Below are positions 1 through 8,424 of a stretch of 64,000 nt of DNA, in pieces. This DNA is from Arthrobacter sp. AFG20 (lineage in GTDB: Bacteria > Actinomycetota > Actinomycetes > Actinomycetales > Micrococcaceae). Location of the stretch: contig NZ_PJMC01000007.1 of NCBI RefSeq assembly GCF_002892795.1, positions 169,717 to 233,716 of the forward strand, written 5' to 3'. The translations under genes and the position numbers were made by a program. The stretch's first letter is position 1, and each line of letters opens with the position of its first letter. The notes under the pieces are model-generated. The model saw only the letters and a program-made list of their open reading frames with translations, searched no databases and was not told where the DNA came from.

Positions 1-664
1 GCAGGGTGCGGCCGTCCCTCCATGCCGAGGGTCCGCGGGGCGCCTTGGCTTCGCCGTCGGCGGGCGGTTCAGGGGCGGTGTGGGGGAGGAAGTAGCGGGG
101 GACCACGAACGTCAGCACGGCTACCGATACGGCGATGACCAGCAGGTGCTGAGGCAGGCCAACCCCCAGTCCTGACAGACCTGCCCCGATCAGGGCACCC
201 AGGAAGGCGCCGCCGCTGAAGGCCGCATGGAACTTGGGCATGACCGTCTTGCGGAGCCGGTGCTCGACGTCGGCCCCCTCAACGTTTTGGGACACGTCCC
301 ACAGCCCGATGCCGATGCCGAAGAAAAAGAGCGCGGCCGCGGTTCCGGGCACCGACTCAGCGAGTAGAGACGCGGCGATTCCCACGCCCGCAAGCGCGGC
401 CAGGAAGCCGCTGGCCCGGACGGTGTTGGCGGTGCCTATCCGGTTGATGACGTGCCCGGCGGTGGGAAGCGCGATCAGCGAGCCGACGGCAGTGCACAGC
501 AGCAGGGTCCCCATCTGGCCCGACGAGATGCGCAGGATCTCCGTGACGGCAGGAATGCGGGCAGCCCAGCTGGCAAAAACCAGGCCGTTCGCGCCGAAAA
601 TGATGAACGTTGCCAGGGCGGCGGCGGAGACCTGCCGGCCGGCGAGCTGCTGGGTTGAGGTCAT
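1..664 (-). CDS. MFS transporter (partial, N-terminal part)
   Basis: Reading from an ATG at 664 on the minus strand, the frame stays open to the window edge, so about 221 N-terminal residues are seen and the C-terminus is missing. The protein is very hydrophobic, with at least six membrane segments. It has an early TFIIFGANGLVFASWAARIP segment and the MFS-like loop GHVINRIGTANTVRASG between helices 2 and 3, typical of the sugar/YbjJ-like branch of the major facilitator superfamily. Substrate cannot be told. It lies just downstream of the ABC-F gene on the same strand, 60 bases away, and could be co-transcribed with it. Confidence 0.8.
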   Translation of the reverse strand, partial: MTSTQQLAGRQVSAAALATFIIFGANGLVFASWAARIPAVTEILRISSGQMGTLLLCTAVGSLIALPTAGHVINRIGTANTVRASGFLAALAGVGIAASLLAESVPGTAAALFFFGIGIGLWDVSQNVEGADVEHRLRKTVMPKFHAAFSGGAFLGALIGAGLSGLGVGLPQHLLVIAVSVAVLTFVVPRYFLPHTAPEPPADGEAKAPRGPSAWRDGRTL

Positions 665-724
665 TCGACAACTCTAATGCCGCCGGCGGTTGGGCCTGCG
701 CCGCTGGTTGAGCCCGTCGAACCC

Positions 725-2407
725 CTAGCGGGCGCGCTCCACCCGCTTCTCGTCCCAGACGGGTTCGGCGGACTCGTACACCCTGCCGTCGGAGCCGAAG
801 ACCAGGAAGCGGTCGAAGGTGCGGGCGAACCAGCGGTCGTGGGTGACGGCCAGGACCGTGCCCTCGAAGTGGTCGATGGCCCGCTCCAGCGCCTCGGCCG
901 AGTGCAGGTCGAGGTTGTCAGTGGGCTCGTCCAGCAGGAGCAGCGTTGCACCGGAGAGCTGCAGCAGCAGGATCTGGAACCGCGCCTGCTGGCCGCCGGA
1001 TAGCGACTCGTACTTCTGCTCCGACTGTCCCGCCAGCCCGTAACCGTCGAGTGCCCCGGCAGCGGCCTCGCGGCCCAGGCCGGAACGGTGCTCGTCCCCG
1101 CGGTGCAGGATTTCGAGCAGAGTGCGGTTCATCAGGTCGGGCCGGACGTGGGTCTGCGCGAAGAACCCGGGACGGATACGGGCACCAAGCTTCACAGTGC
1201 CCTCGTGGGGTACTTCGGCAATTTCGACGTCGGACACCGGAAGGTGTTCCCGCTCCGGATCCGTGCCGCCGGTGGCAAGCAGCCGCAGGAAGTGCGACTT
1301 GCCGGAGCCGTTCGAGCCCAGCACGCCCACCCGGTCCCCGAACCAGATCTCCGTGGAGAAGGCCTTCATGAGGCCGGTCAGCTCCAGCTTTTCGGCCACG
1401 ATGGCGCGCTTGGCGGTGCGGCCGCCCTTGAGCCTCATCTGGACGTTCTGCTCGATCGGCAGGGCTTCGGGCGGCCCGACCTCAAGGAACTTGGCCAGGC
1501 GGGTCTGGGCTGCGTGGTAGCGGTTGGCCATGTCCGAGCGGAAGGCGGCCTTGTTCTTGTACATGTTGACGAGTTCCTTGAGCTTTGCGTGCTCCTCGTC
1601 CCAGCGCTTGCGCAGCTCCTCGAAGCGCGCGTTACGGTCCGCGCGGGCATCAACGTAGGAGCCGAAGCCGCCGCCGTGGATCCAGGCCCCGGCCCCATTG
1701 ATTCCGGGTTCAAGCGTGACGATGCGGCCAGCGGCGTTGTTCAGCAGCTCCCGGTCGTGGCTGATGAAGAAGACGGTCTTCTTCGATTCGTTGAGCTTGT
1801 CCTCGAGCCAGCGTTTGCCCGGGACGTCGAGGTAGTTGTCCGGCTCGTCGAGGAGCAGGAGTTCGTCGGGACCGGCAAAGAGGGCCTCCAGCACCAGCCG
1901 CTTCTGCTCGCCGCCGGACAGCGTGGACGCACGGCGGTGCTGCGCGCGGTCAAAGGGCAGGCCCAGAGCGGCCATGCACACCTCGTCCCACACCGTCTCG
2001 ACGTCGTACCCGCCGGCGTCTCCCCAGTCGACGATCGCCTGGGCGTACCGCATCTGGGTGGGCTCGTCGTCGTGCTCCATCATGGCGAGCTCCGCCTCAT
2101 CCACGGCGCGGGCGGCGTCCGCAAGCGTTGGAGGTGCGGCGGATACGAGGAGGTCGCGGACCGTGGAGTCGTCCCGGACCTGCCCCACGAACTGCCGCAT
2201 GATGCCCATGTTTCCGGAGCGGCCGATCACGCCTTCGTCCGGAGTCAGGTCGCCGGAGATGATACGGAACAGGGTGGTTTTACCCGTTCCGTTGGGTCCG
2301 ATCAGCGCCGTCTTGGTGCCGTCCGGGACCTTGAAGGTCACCCCGTTCAGCAGCTGGGTGCCGTCGGAGAGGAAGTAGTCAATGCCGGAAACGTCAATAT
2401 GGGCCAC
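725..2407 (-). CDS. ABC-F family ATP-binding protein
   Basis: A 560-residue protein with two ABC ATPase cassettes and no membrane segments, the layout of ABC-F translation factors and ribosome-protection proteins. The first cassette has Walker A GPNGTGKTT near residue 37, signature LSGGEQKRL near 163 and Walker B LLLLDEPDNYLD. The second has GSNGSGKS, LSGGQQARF and LLLLDEPTDNLDLH. A charged linker rich in Arg, Lys and Glu (about residues 245-310) joins them, as expected for the P-site tRNA interaction motif. Such proteins act on the ribosomal E site. Whether this one gives antibiotic resistance or is a housekeeping factor cannot be decided from sequence alone. Confidence 0.9.
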   Translation of the reverse strand: MAHIDVSGIDYFLSDGTQLLNGVTFKVPDGTKTALIGPNGTGKTTLFRIISGDLTPDEGVIGRSGNMGIMRQFVGQVRDDSTVRDLLVSAAPPTLADAARAVDEAELAMMEHDDEPTQMRYAQAIVDWGDAGGYDVETVWDEVCMAALGLPFDRAQHRRASTLSGGEQKRLVLEALFAGPDELLLLDEPDNYLDVPGKRWLEDKLNESKKTVFFISHDRELLNNAAGRIVTLEPGINGAGAWIHGGGFGSYVDARADRNARFEELRKRWDEEHAKLKELVNMYKNKAAFRSDMANRYHAAQTRLAKFLEVGPPEALPIEQNVQMRLKGGRTAKRAIVAEKLELTGLMKAFSTEIWFGDRVGVLGSNGSGKSHFLRLLATGGTDPEREHLPVSDVEIAEVPHEGTVKLGARIRPGFFAQTHVRPDLMNRTLLEILHRGDEHRSGLGREAAAGALDGYGLAGQSEQKYESLSGGQQARFQILLLQLSGATLLLLDEPTDNLDLHSAEALERAIDHFEGTVLAVTHDRWFARTFDRFLVFGSDGRVYESAEPVWDEKRVERAR

Positions 2408-2432
2408 CGGGCAATTCTCCCACGCCCCGCAC

Positions 2433-2503
2433 GCCGGAGTTTTTGTCCAGATATCACGCCCAAATGTGCCCTAAAGTCGCGACAAGTGGACAAAAACTCC
2501 GGC
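2433..2503. repeat. Long inverted repeat, 17-bp arms
   Basis: The arms GCCGGAGTTTTTGTCCA (2433-2449) and its exact reverse complement (2487-2503) enclose a 37-base loop. The loop contains its own 8-bp palindrome GTCGCGAC (2476-2483). The element fills the space between the ABC-F start and the end of the penicillin-binding protein gene. It lacks a run of T after the stem, so it is not an ordinary intrinsic terminator. It resembles a small dispersed intergenic element, but only one copy was seen in this window. Confidence 0.7.
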
Positions 2504-2542
2504 CGGGGCGCGGATGGATGCGCTGGGCGTCAGCGCGAAGCG

Positions 2543-4528
2543 TCAGCCGGCGGCGGTCAGGAACTTCTTCAGGAGCGGGCCGGAGGTGGTGGCACCGAGC
2601 CCGCCGTCCTCGACGAAGACGGCCACCGCCAGGTCCCCGTGTACGGCGATGATCCAGGCGTGGGTCTTGGGCGGGTTGGCGTTGCCGAACTCGGCGGTTC
2701 CCGTTTTGGCACCGACGGGTTCGCCGGGGACCTCGGCCAGGAATCCGGCGTGGCCGGAAGTCACCACCGCCCGCATTAGGTCCGTGAGGGCCGCGGCCTC
2801 CGCTTTGGTGACGGGTGTCTGGGCGCTCTTGGCCGGGGCTTCAGCTGTGACGGTCGACGACGGGGCGGAACCTTCCGGGGTCGGCGCCGGGCTGGCCGAC
2901 GACGTTGCCGGAGCCGTCTCCTCCACCAGGACCGGGGACACGGGTGATCCCTTCGCCACCGAGCCTGCCATCACGGCTGCTGACAGCGGTGACATCAGCA
3001 CCCGTCCCTGGCCGATCATGGCTGCCGCATGTTCAGTTCCTTCGGCCTCGCCGGGAACGGAGCCAAGGAACGCCTCGGCGCCCAGCTTCGGCGCCTCCAC
3101 GGCCACCCCGAGTGAGGTGGCGGCCGACTCCAGCTGGGCCTGGGTGACCTTGTCCCGGGCGGCAATGAAGGCGGTGTTGCAGGAATGGGCGAAGGCGTCA
3201 CGCAGGGTCACGGATCCGAGGGAGTCCTTGGGATAGCCCTCGGCGTTCTTGAATTTCCTGCCGTCGACGGTGAGCGTGGGCGTGCATTCAACGGTGGAAT
3301 CGGGGGTGAATCCGTTGCGCATCATGGCGAGGGAGTCCACCACCTTGAAGGTGGATCCCGGCGCGTACTGGCCGAGCATGGCGGTGTTGTAGCCGTTGCT
3401 TCCGGGCCCGGACGCGGCGGCCAGAACCGCTCCCGAGGACGGCCGGATCGCCACGATGGCGGACGCCGGCTTGATGTCGGCAAGGGTGTCCTCGGCGAGC
3501 TGCTGCAGCTTCGTGTCGAGGGTGGTCTGCAACGGCGTGCCGGGAACTCCCTGCACCTCAAAGACGGTGCGCCGCGGGTCGGTGGGGGCGGCCTGGATCT
3601 CTTCCCGGGTCAGATCGGCGCGCTGCACACGGACGACGGTGCCGTCGGTGCCGCGGAGCTGGGCGTCGTACTGCTGCTGGAGTCCGCCGGTGCCGATGAC
3701 GTCACCGGCGGTCAAGGCGCCGTTGGACTTTTCAATCTGCTCTGCGCTGGCTTCGCCCACGGTGCCGAGGACAGCCCGGGCGAAGTTCCGCGTCGGTGCC
3801 AGCGGCAATTCGTCCGGGATGGCCCGCCCGCCGGGGATGGCCTCGATCTCGGCGTCGGTCACGGCGCGGTCGCTGGTGTTGCGCAGGGTGATGGCCGGAA
3901 CGAACGCTTCCGCACCGGACGCCGCCACCTGCTGCACGTAGGCCGCGGGGTCCACGCCCACCAGCTTGGCGAGCTTGGTGGCGGAATCTGCGGCATCGGC
4001 CCCGCCCAGCTGGGGCTTGTCGATGCCTACGTTGATCACCGGGCGCAACGTCACGAGCTTTTGCTTGCCGGCACCGAGAATATCGGCGCGCGGGGATGAT
4101 TGGGTGGCCTTGCTGAGGATCTCCCCTTCGGCCAGGTTCGGGACAAGTAGCCCGGGCGACCAGACGGTAAGCCACTTGTCGCCGGACTTCCGCAGGTCGG
4201 CCGAGACGGTGTACTTCCACTCGCCGGTGGAAATCTTCCAGCTGTAGTTAAGCGGGATCCGGGCCGTGTCCCCGTCGAGGGTCAGGTCGCCCGCTTCGAC
4301 GGTTGGCTTGGCCGGCGCCAGCGCCTTGAAGACCTGGTTGAGCTGGTCGTTGGCCACCGACGAGTCGCGGCCGTCGAAGGCCACCGGGCGGAGGTCCAGG
4401 CCGGCGACGGCGGAGGCCAGTTGCTTCGCCGCGGCTTCCGCGCCGCCGCGGCCGTCGTCGCAGGCCACCAGTGAGCCGCTGAGTATGAGACCGGCAAGGA
4501 CAAGTGAAAGTTTTTTAGTGTTCCCCAC
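2543..4528 (-). CDS. Class B penicillin-binding lipoprotein (MecA_N-type transpeptidase)
   Basis: A 661-residue D,D-transpeptidase that would cross-link peptidoglycan outside the membrane. The GTG start at 4528 was chosen because it places a lipoprotein signal (LSGSLVAC, lipid-modified Cys near residue 23) at the N-terminus; longer frames run into the upstream gene region. An NTF2-like MecA_N domain (about 30-150) is followed by a dimerisation region and the transpeptidase domain. The active-site motifs are STFK, SCN and KTG (in AKTGTAEF). A Ser/Pro/Thr-rich insertion lies before the KTG motif. Homologues include PBP2a-like and mycobacterial PBP-lipo type enzymes. It is distinct from the PbpA in the kinase operon at 54 kb. 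Confidence 0.9.
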   Translation of the reverse strand: MGNTKKLSLVLAGLILSGSLVACDDGRGGAEAAAKQLASAVAGLDLRPVAFDGRDSSVANDQLNQVFKALAPAKPTVEAGDLTLDGDTARIPLNYSWKISTGEWKYTVSADLRKSGDKWLTVWSPGLLVPNLAEGEILSKATQSSPRADILGAGKQKLVTLRPVINVGIDKPQLGGADAADSATKLAKLVGVDPAAYVQQVAASGAEAFVPAITLRNTSDRAVTDAEIEAIPGGRAIPDELPLAPTRNFARAVLGTVGEASAEQIEKSNGALTAGDVIGTGGLQQQYDAQLRGTDGTVVRVQRADLTREEIQAAPTDPRRTVFEVQGVPGTPLQTTLDTKLQQLAEDTLADIKPASAIVAIRPSSGAVLAAASGPGSNGYNTAMLGQYAPGSTFKVVDSLAMMRNGFTPDSTVECTPTLTVDGRKFKNAEGYPKDSLGSVTLRDAFAHSCNTAFIAARDKVTQAQLESAATSLGVAVEAPKLGAEAFLGSVPGEAEGTEHAAAMIGQGRVLMSPLSAAVMAGSVAKGSPVSPVLVEETAPATSSASPAPTPEGSAPSSTVTAEAPAKSAQTPVTKAEAAALTDLMRAVVTSGHAGFLAEVPGEPVGAKTGTAEFGNANPPKTHAWIIAVHGDLAVAVFVEDGGLGATTSGPLLKKFLTAAG

Positions 4529-4619
4529 CGCGTTATTATCCCCCGCCGGCCGCGGGGCGCGAGCCACAACACAGCCACGCCACAGCAACACCCGTTCGGG
4601 CTTGTGGGAGAAGCGAGGG

Positions 4620-6059
4620 CTAAAGGCCGAGGGCAGGGACGTCCAACCCAAATATTTCCTTGAGCGCGTGTTTCGCCGCGTGGAACCCGGGCATGCCGGT
4701 GACGCCGGGTCCGGGCGGCGTCGAGGAGGAGCACAGGTATACGCCGCGTGCGGGAGTTCGCCATGGAACGGGCGAGACGACCGGCCGCTGGACCAGGCCC
4801 CGGGGATCCAGGAGGCCGGCGCTGAAGTCGCCGCCGACGTAGTTTTCGTTGTAGGCCGCCAGTTCGGCCGCCGTCGTGACCTTGTGCCGGACCACCAGGT
4901 CACGGAACCCGGGTGCGAAGCGCTCCAGCTGGTCCATGACAGCCTGGCCCATGTCCACCGTGGACCCCGCCGGCACGTGGCAGTAGGTCCAGAGGATCTG
5001 CCTGCCCTCCGGCGCGCGGCCGGGGTCGACCACGGATGGCTGCGAGACCAGGACGTAGGGCCGCTCCGGGTGCCGGCCCTCAGACACGGCGTTCTCTGCT
5101 TCCCTCATCTCCGCCCGTGTGCCCCCCATGTGCACCGTCCCGGCCCCTGCCAGTCCCGCAGCGGCCCACGGCACAGGTCCGGACAGGATGAAGTCCACTT
5201 TGCACGCGCCGTTGCCGAACCGGAAGGACTCCAGCGCGCGGCGGTAGGAGGTGGGCAGCCGGCTGCCGGCGATGCGTGAGAGGGCGGGAGGCGCAACGTC
5301 CAGCAGCACCGCCTTCGCCGGCTCGAGCTCCGCCAGCGACGTGACGCGGAATCCCGTCTGTAGAACGCCTCCGTGGGCTTCGATGTCCGTGGCCATCGCT
5401 TCCGCGATCGCGGACGATCCGCCCACCGGAATGGGCCAGCCCCCGCTGTGCGCCAAAGCATTGAGCAATAGGCCGGCGCCCGCACCGGACAGTGACGGCA
5501 AGCGCCCCACGACGTGGGCGGCCACACCGCTGACCAGCGCAGGTGCCCGGTCCTCCCGAAACCGCAAATTCCACGTCGGCGATCCCTGCTCAAGCGTCCG
5601 CAGACCCAGAACGGCGGCGGCCAGCGGGTGGCCGGGAACCTTCAGCAACTGGTCGGACGTGGTCTGCACAATGCCGTCAATGTGCCGCACCAGCGGAGCG
5701 AGAAGCCTGCGGTAGGCGCGGCCGTCCCTGCCCAGCTCGTCGGCAGTACGGTCGAGCGACCGGTACGCGAGGGCCGAGCGGCCACGGTCCAACGGGGACC
5801 CGAACTGCACCGGCGGAAGCTGCAGGTCCACCCGCCGCGCCAGTTCGAACGCCCGGAAAAAGGGCGAGGCCAGTGCCATCGGGTGAACGGCCGAGCAGAC
5901 GTCGTGCCAGTGCCCTTCCTCTATGACCTGGGACGTCCGGGAGCCCCCGCCGAGCTGGTCCGCGGCCTCATACACGTGCACCTTGAGCCCCGCCCGCGCC
6001 ATGACGACGGCGGCGGCGAGTCCGTTGGGTCCGGAACCAACGACGGCGACGTCAGGCAT
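4620..6059 (-). CDS. Phytoene-dehydrogenase-like FAD-dependent oxidoreductase
   Basis: A 479-residue flavoprotein. The N-terminus has the dinucleotide-binding fold VAVVGSGPNGLAAAVVMARAG ending in the acidic residue of VYEAAD. The C-terminus has the family motif PPGPGVTGMPGFHAAKHAL, which closes the FAD site. The ATG at 6059 is chosen because it begins exactly at the Rossmann fold and overlaps the end of the upstream membrane gene by 8 bases, which suggests translational coupling. The family includes carotenoid desaturases and isomerases, but no carotenoid genes lie nearby, so the substrate is unknown. Confidence 0.85.
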   Translation of the reverse strand: MPDVAVVGSGPNGLAAAVVMARAGLKVHVYEAADQLGGGSRTSQVIEEGHWHDVCSAVHPMALASPFFRAFELARRVDLQLPPVQFGSPLDRGRSALAYRSLDRTADELGRDGRAYRRLLAPLVRHIDGIVQTTSDQLLKVPGHPLAAAVLGLRTLEQGSPTWNLRFREDRAPALVSGVAAHVVGRLPSLSGAGAGLLLNALAHSGGWPIPVGGSSAIAEAMATDIEAHGGVLQTGFRVTSLAELEPAKAVLLDVAPPALSRIAGSRLPTSYRRALESFRFGNGACKVDFILSGPVPWAAAGLAGAGTVHMGGTRAEMREAENAVSEGRHPERPYVLVSQPSVVDPGRAPEGRQILWTYCHVPAGSTVDMGQAVMDQLERFAPGFRDLVVRHKVTTAAELAAYNENYVGGDFSAGLLDPRGLVQRPVVSPVPWRTPARGVYLCSSSTPPGPGVTGMPGFHAAKHALKEIFGLDVPALGL

Positions 6060-7608
6060 CGCGGGCCACCGTCCGCCACGGGACCAGGGACGCAGAGGGA
6101 CGGAGCAGATCGATCCGTAGCCTGTCCGCGGCGTTGTCGAAGGGACCGCCATGGGGGTCGTCCATGCCGTGCCGCCGAATCGGATCGTAGCGGGGGTCCC
6201 AGATGTCCCAGGCGACCCGCAGCATGAGATATGCAGTTGCAAGCATATGGGCGGCGACGGCCAGGACGTAGTAGGGCATGTCGATGTTGTGCTGTGATAA
6301 GCCGCCGCTGGTCACTTGGCCAAGATACATCCAGATGGCGGCCCAATGCAGCCCCTCGATGCCCTGCCAGACCAGGAAGTCACGCCACTTCGGCCGGGCG
6401 AGGGCAAGCAGCGGCACCAGCCAGAGGACAAACTGGGGTGAGTAGACCTTGTTGGTGAGGATGAAGGCCGCCACGATCAGGAAGGTCAGCTGTGCAATCC
6501 GCGGCCGTTGCGGGGCGGTCAGGGCCAGGACCGCAATGAGGACGCACGCAAGCATGAACACATTCAGGGCCAGCATGTTGATGGCCTCCGGCGTAAGGAG
6601 CGTCCAGCGCACGCGCCCGGCCACCAGGTTGTACGCGAACCATGGCGAGCTGTAGCCGGCGGGACGGTCCTGCGTGAACTCGAAAAAGTACTTCCAGCCG
6701 GCGGGGTCCCGCGCGGCAATGGGCAGGTTAACGGCGAGCCAGGCTGCAGCGGCGGATGCTGCCGGGACCAGGAAGGCACGGATCTTCCCCGTGCGCAGGG
6801 CCAGCAGGAAGATGGCGCCGAAAACAAGGACGGGATAGAGCTTGGTGGCAGTGCCCAGGCCGATCAGGACGCCGGCCAGGACCAGCCGCTCCCGGGAGAG
6901 GAAGTACATGCCGAGGGCCAGCATTGCCACAGCCCACATGTCCCAGTTGATCACTCCGGCGAGGACGATGCCCGGCGCCAGGGCCACCATGGCTGCGTCC
7001 CAGGGCCGCCGGCGGGCCATGCGGGCCGTGGCCAGCACGGTGATAATCCAGACGGCGGCGATCAGGGTGGCGTTGACATCGAAGTAACCGAGGACGCGGG
7101 TGTCGGTGACTCCCTCGCCGGGCACCAGGCGGGCCGTGATGCCGGCAATCAGGCCCATCAGGACCGGATACTCGAAAAAGGCATCCGGGGTGAAAAACGG
7201 AAAGGCCCCGTCGCCCAGGCCCCGGTTGCGGAACAGCTCCGGGAAGTCCGAATAACAGGTCGCGTAGAACTGCGACGGTGTCTCCCATCCGTTCACGCGG
7301 CAGTAGTCCTTGACGGCGATGGCAGCGAGGGCGGCGAGCACGGTCAGGATGATCAGCACGCGTTCCACGGTGAAGAAGCCGGGCGCGACCACCCCCGGGG
7401 CAGACCGCTGGCCCAGGGGACCTCCGATGACTTCGGTGAAGTTGCGCAGGAGCCGGTCGCTGCGGCTCGGCACCACCAGGCGCGCGAGCTTTCGGTCGGG
7501 CGGCGGCTGTGTCTCCTGCATGGTCTCGAGCTTACCCACGTTAAAAGGCGGCAGCCCGCGCGTAGCCGCGCGGGCTGCCTGCGGAGACTTCTGACCGATG
7601 TGGCCCAC
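6052..7608 (-). CDS. GT87-type polyprenyl-phosphate-sugar-dependent membrane glycosyltransferase
   Basis: A multi-membrane protein of 518 residues if the GTG at 7608 is used, or 489 residues from the ATG at 7521. About 10-12 hydrophobic segments are visible, with an aspartate-containing first loop after the first helix (VKDYCRVNGW...) and the TKLYPVLV segment typical of the GT87/DUF2029 (PimE-like mannosyltransferase) family. These enzymes use polyprenyl-phosphate sugars on the outer face of the membrane to build cell-envelope glycans. The GTG has a perfect AGGAGG 5 bases upstream, but a terminator-like hairpin lies between the two candidate starts, and most homologues would align from near the ATG. 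It overlaps the downstream oxidoreductase by 8 bases. Confidence 0.75.
   Translation of the reverse strand: MGHIGQKSPQAARAATRGLPPFNVGKLETMQETQPPPDRKLARLVVPSRSDRLLRNFTEVIGGPLGQRSAPGVVAPGFFTVERVLIILTVLAALAAIAVKDYCRVNGWETPSQFYATCYSDFPELFRNRGLGDGAFPFFTPDAFFEYPVLMGLIAGITARLVPGEGVTDTRVLGYFDVNATLIAAVWIITVLATARMARRRPWDAAMVALAPGIVLAGVINWDMWAVAMLALGMYFLSRERLVLAGVLIGLGTATKLYPVLVFGAIFLLALRTGKIRAFLVPAASAAAAWLAVNLPIAARDPAGWKYFFEFTQDRPAGYSSPWFAYNLVAGRVRWTLLTPEAINMLALNVFMLACVLIAVLALTAPQRPRIAQLTFLIVAAFILTNKVYSPQFVLWLVPLLALARPKWRDFLVWQGIEGLHWAAIWMYLGQVTSGGLSQHNIDMPYYVLAVAAHMLATAYLMLRVAWDIWDPRYDPIRRHGMDDPHGGPFDNAADRLRIDLLRPSASLVPWRTVARDA
7549..7579 (-). terminator. Strong hairpin between two candidate starts of the GT87 gene
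   Basis: A perfect 13-bp stem (GGCAGCCCGCGCG and its complement) with a 4-base loop is followed, on the minus strand, by GCC and four T. It is probably the terminator of the upstream 57-codon gene. It lies inside the longer version of the GT87 reading frame, so it could also attenuate that gene. Confidence 0.6.
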
Positions 7609-7663
7609 CGGATCCTCCTCATTGCATCGAAGGCACGGATTGAGAACTGCGAAGGGTCTGGGT

Positions 7664-7837
7664 TCAGCGCATGCCGCTCACCTGCTGATGCATGAGCATG
7701 TAGACGTCTTCCCGTTTCTGGTCCAGCAGCTGGCCGTCGAACCGTGATTGCTGGGCCGTTGCTGCATCGGGGCTGGAAAGGCCGGCATCACCGCTGGAAC
7801 CAAGGCCGGAGAAAACCTCCTGTAGTTTGCGGAGCAT
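7664..7837 (-). CDS. Small hypothetical protein, 57 aa
   Basis: The frame starts at an ATG with GGGAGG 10 bases upstream and ends in TGA. The product is soluble, begins MLRKLQEVFSGLGSS and ends QKREDVYMLMHQQVSGMR. It has a Ser/Asp/Ala-rich middle and amphipathic ends, with no Cys and no membrane segment. I do not recognise the family. The strong Shine-Dalgarno sequence and the terminator-like hairpin 85 bases downstream support a real small gene. A second mini-ORF with an equally strong ribosome binding site lies upstream on the same strand. Confidence 0.6.
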   Translation of the reverse strand: MLRKLQEVFSGLGSSGDAGLSSPDAATAQQSRFDGQLLDQKREDVYMLMHQQVSGMR

Positions 7838-8162
7838 AGTTTTTGCACCTCCCTTCAGAAAGTGATGAAAAGAATCCGGGCATGGTGATTAGAGCCATTC
7901 GGGGATGCAAAGAAATGGCCGCAAAAGGCAGAGAAATGCCCGGCAAGGAAATAAGATCCGAAAAAGCGGAAATGTCCCACGAAACGGCAGCGCGGCAAGC
8001 CCAACAGGAAGCAGGGTTCCGAACTATGGGGGGGCTGCGCAACCGCGTGGTTCCGCTAGGACAGACCGCCGGGGTCAGAGTTTCTGCGAAAGCGGCAGAA
8101 TTGCCTGCCGCTGGCCCGCCTGCTCGCCCATCACATGTGGGAGACCGGCAGGGCCGTCAGAA
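7838..8162. other. Gap between two mini-ORFs
   Basis: No convincing gene is seen. The plus strand at 7890-7990 is purine-rich and A-rich compared with its surroundings. A 17-codon frame can be read on the minus strand (8136 downward), but it has no ribosome binding site. The stretch is probably a long untranslated leader of the 57-codon gene or an intergenic spacer. Confidence 0.4.
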
Positions 8163-8258
8163 TTAAGCTCGGGCGAGTCCATGAAGAGGGCGCGGCTCAG
8201 CAACGGAGGCGGGGAACGCGGTAATGGTCATCTTCCATCCGCTAGTCAAAGTAATCAT
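8163..8258 (-). CDS. Putative 31-aa peptide with perfect ribosome binding site
   Basis: An AAGGAGG sits 8 bases upstream of the ATG at 8258. The peptide begins MITLTSGWKMTITAFPA and ends HGLARA, then TAA. No family is recognised. It could be a leader peptide or a small functional protein. The evidence is the quality of the ribosome binding site and its position in front of the 57-codon gene on the same strand. There is no homology evidence. Confidence 0.45.
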   Translation of the reverse strand: MITLTSGWKMTITAFPASVAEPRPLHGLARA

Positions 8259-8424
8259 TTTCCCAACCTCCTTTTCTGCTCTGCCGGTGCCGGCTGACTG
8301 GCCGGACAACGTGCGCCATGACCCTGGCTAATCGCTCTGGGGTCTGGAATAAAAGTACACCAGGAATGATCTGGTTGACTACTAATTTTCCGAAAATCCG
8401 AAAAACAAATGCAAAAGGCGCCTT

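Noticed and set aside
1088..2779. 563-codon open frame on the plus strand
   Set aside because: It is antisense to the ABC-F gene, which has complete ATPase motifs. Long antisense frames are common in high-GC DNA, and this one has no recognisable domain.
7843..8166. 107-codon plus-strand frame opposite the mini-ORF spacer
   Set aside because: TTG start without a ribosome binding site, no domain, and it is antisense to the leader region of the 57-codon gene.
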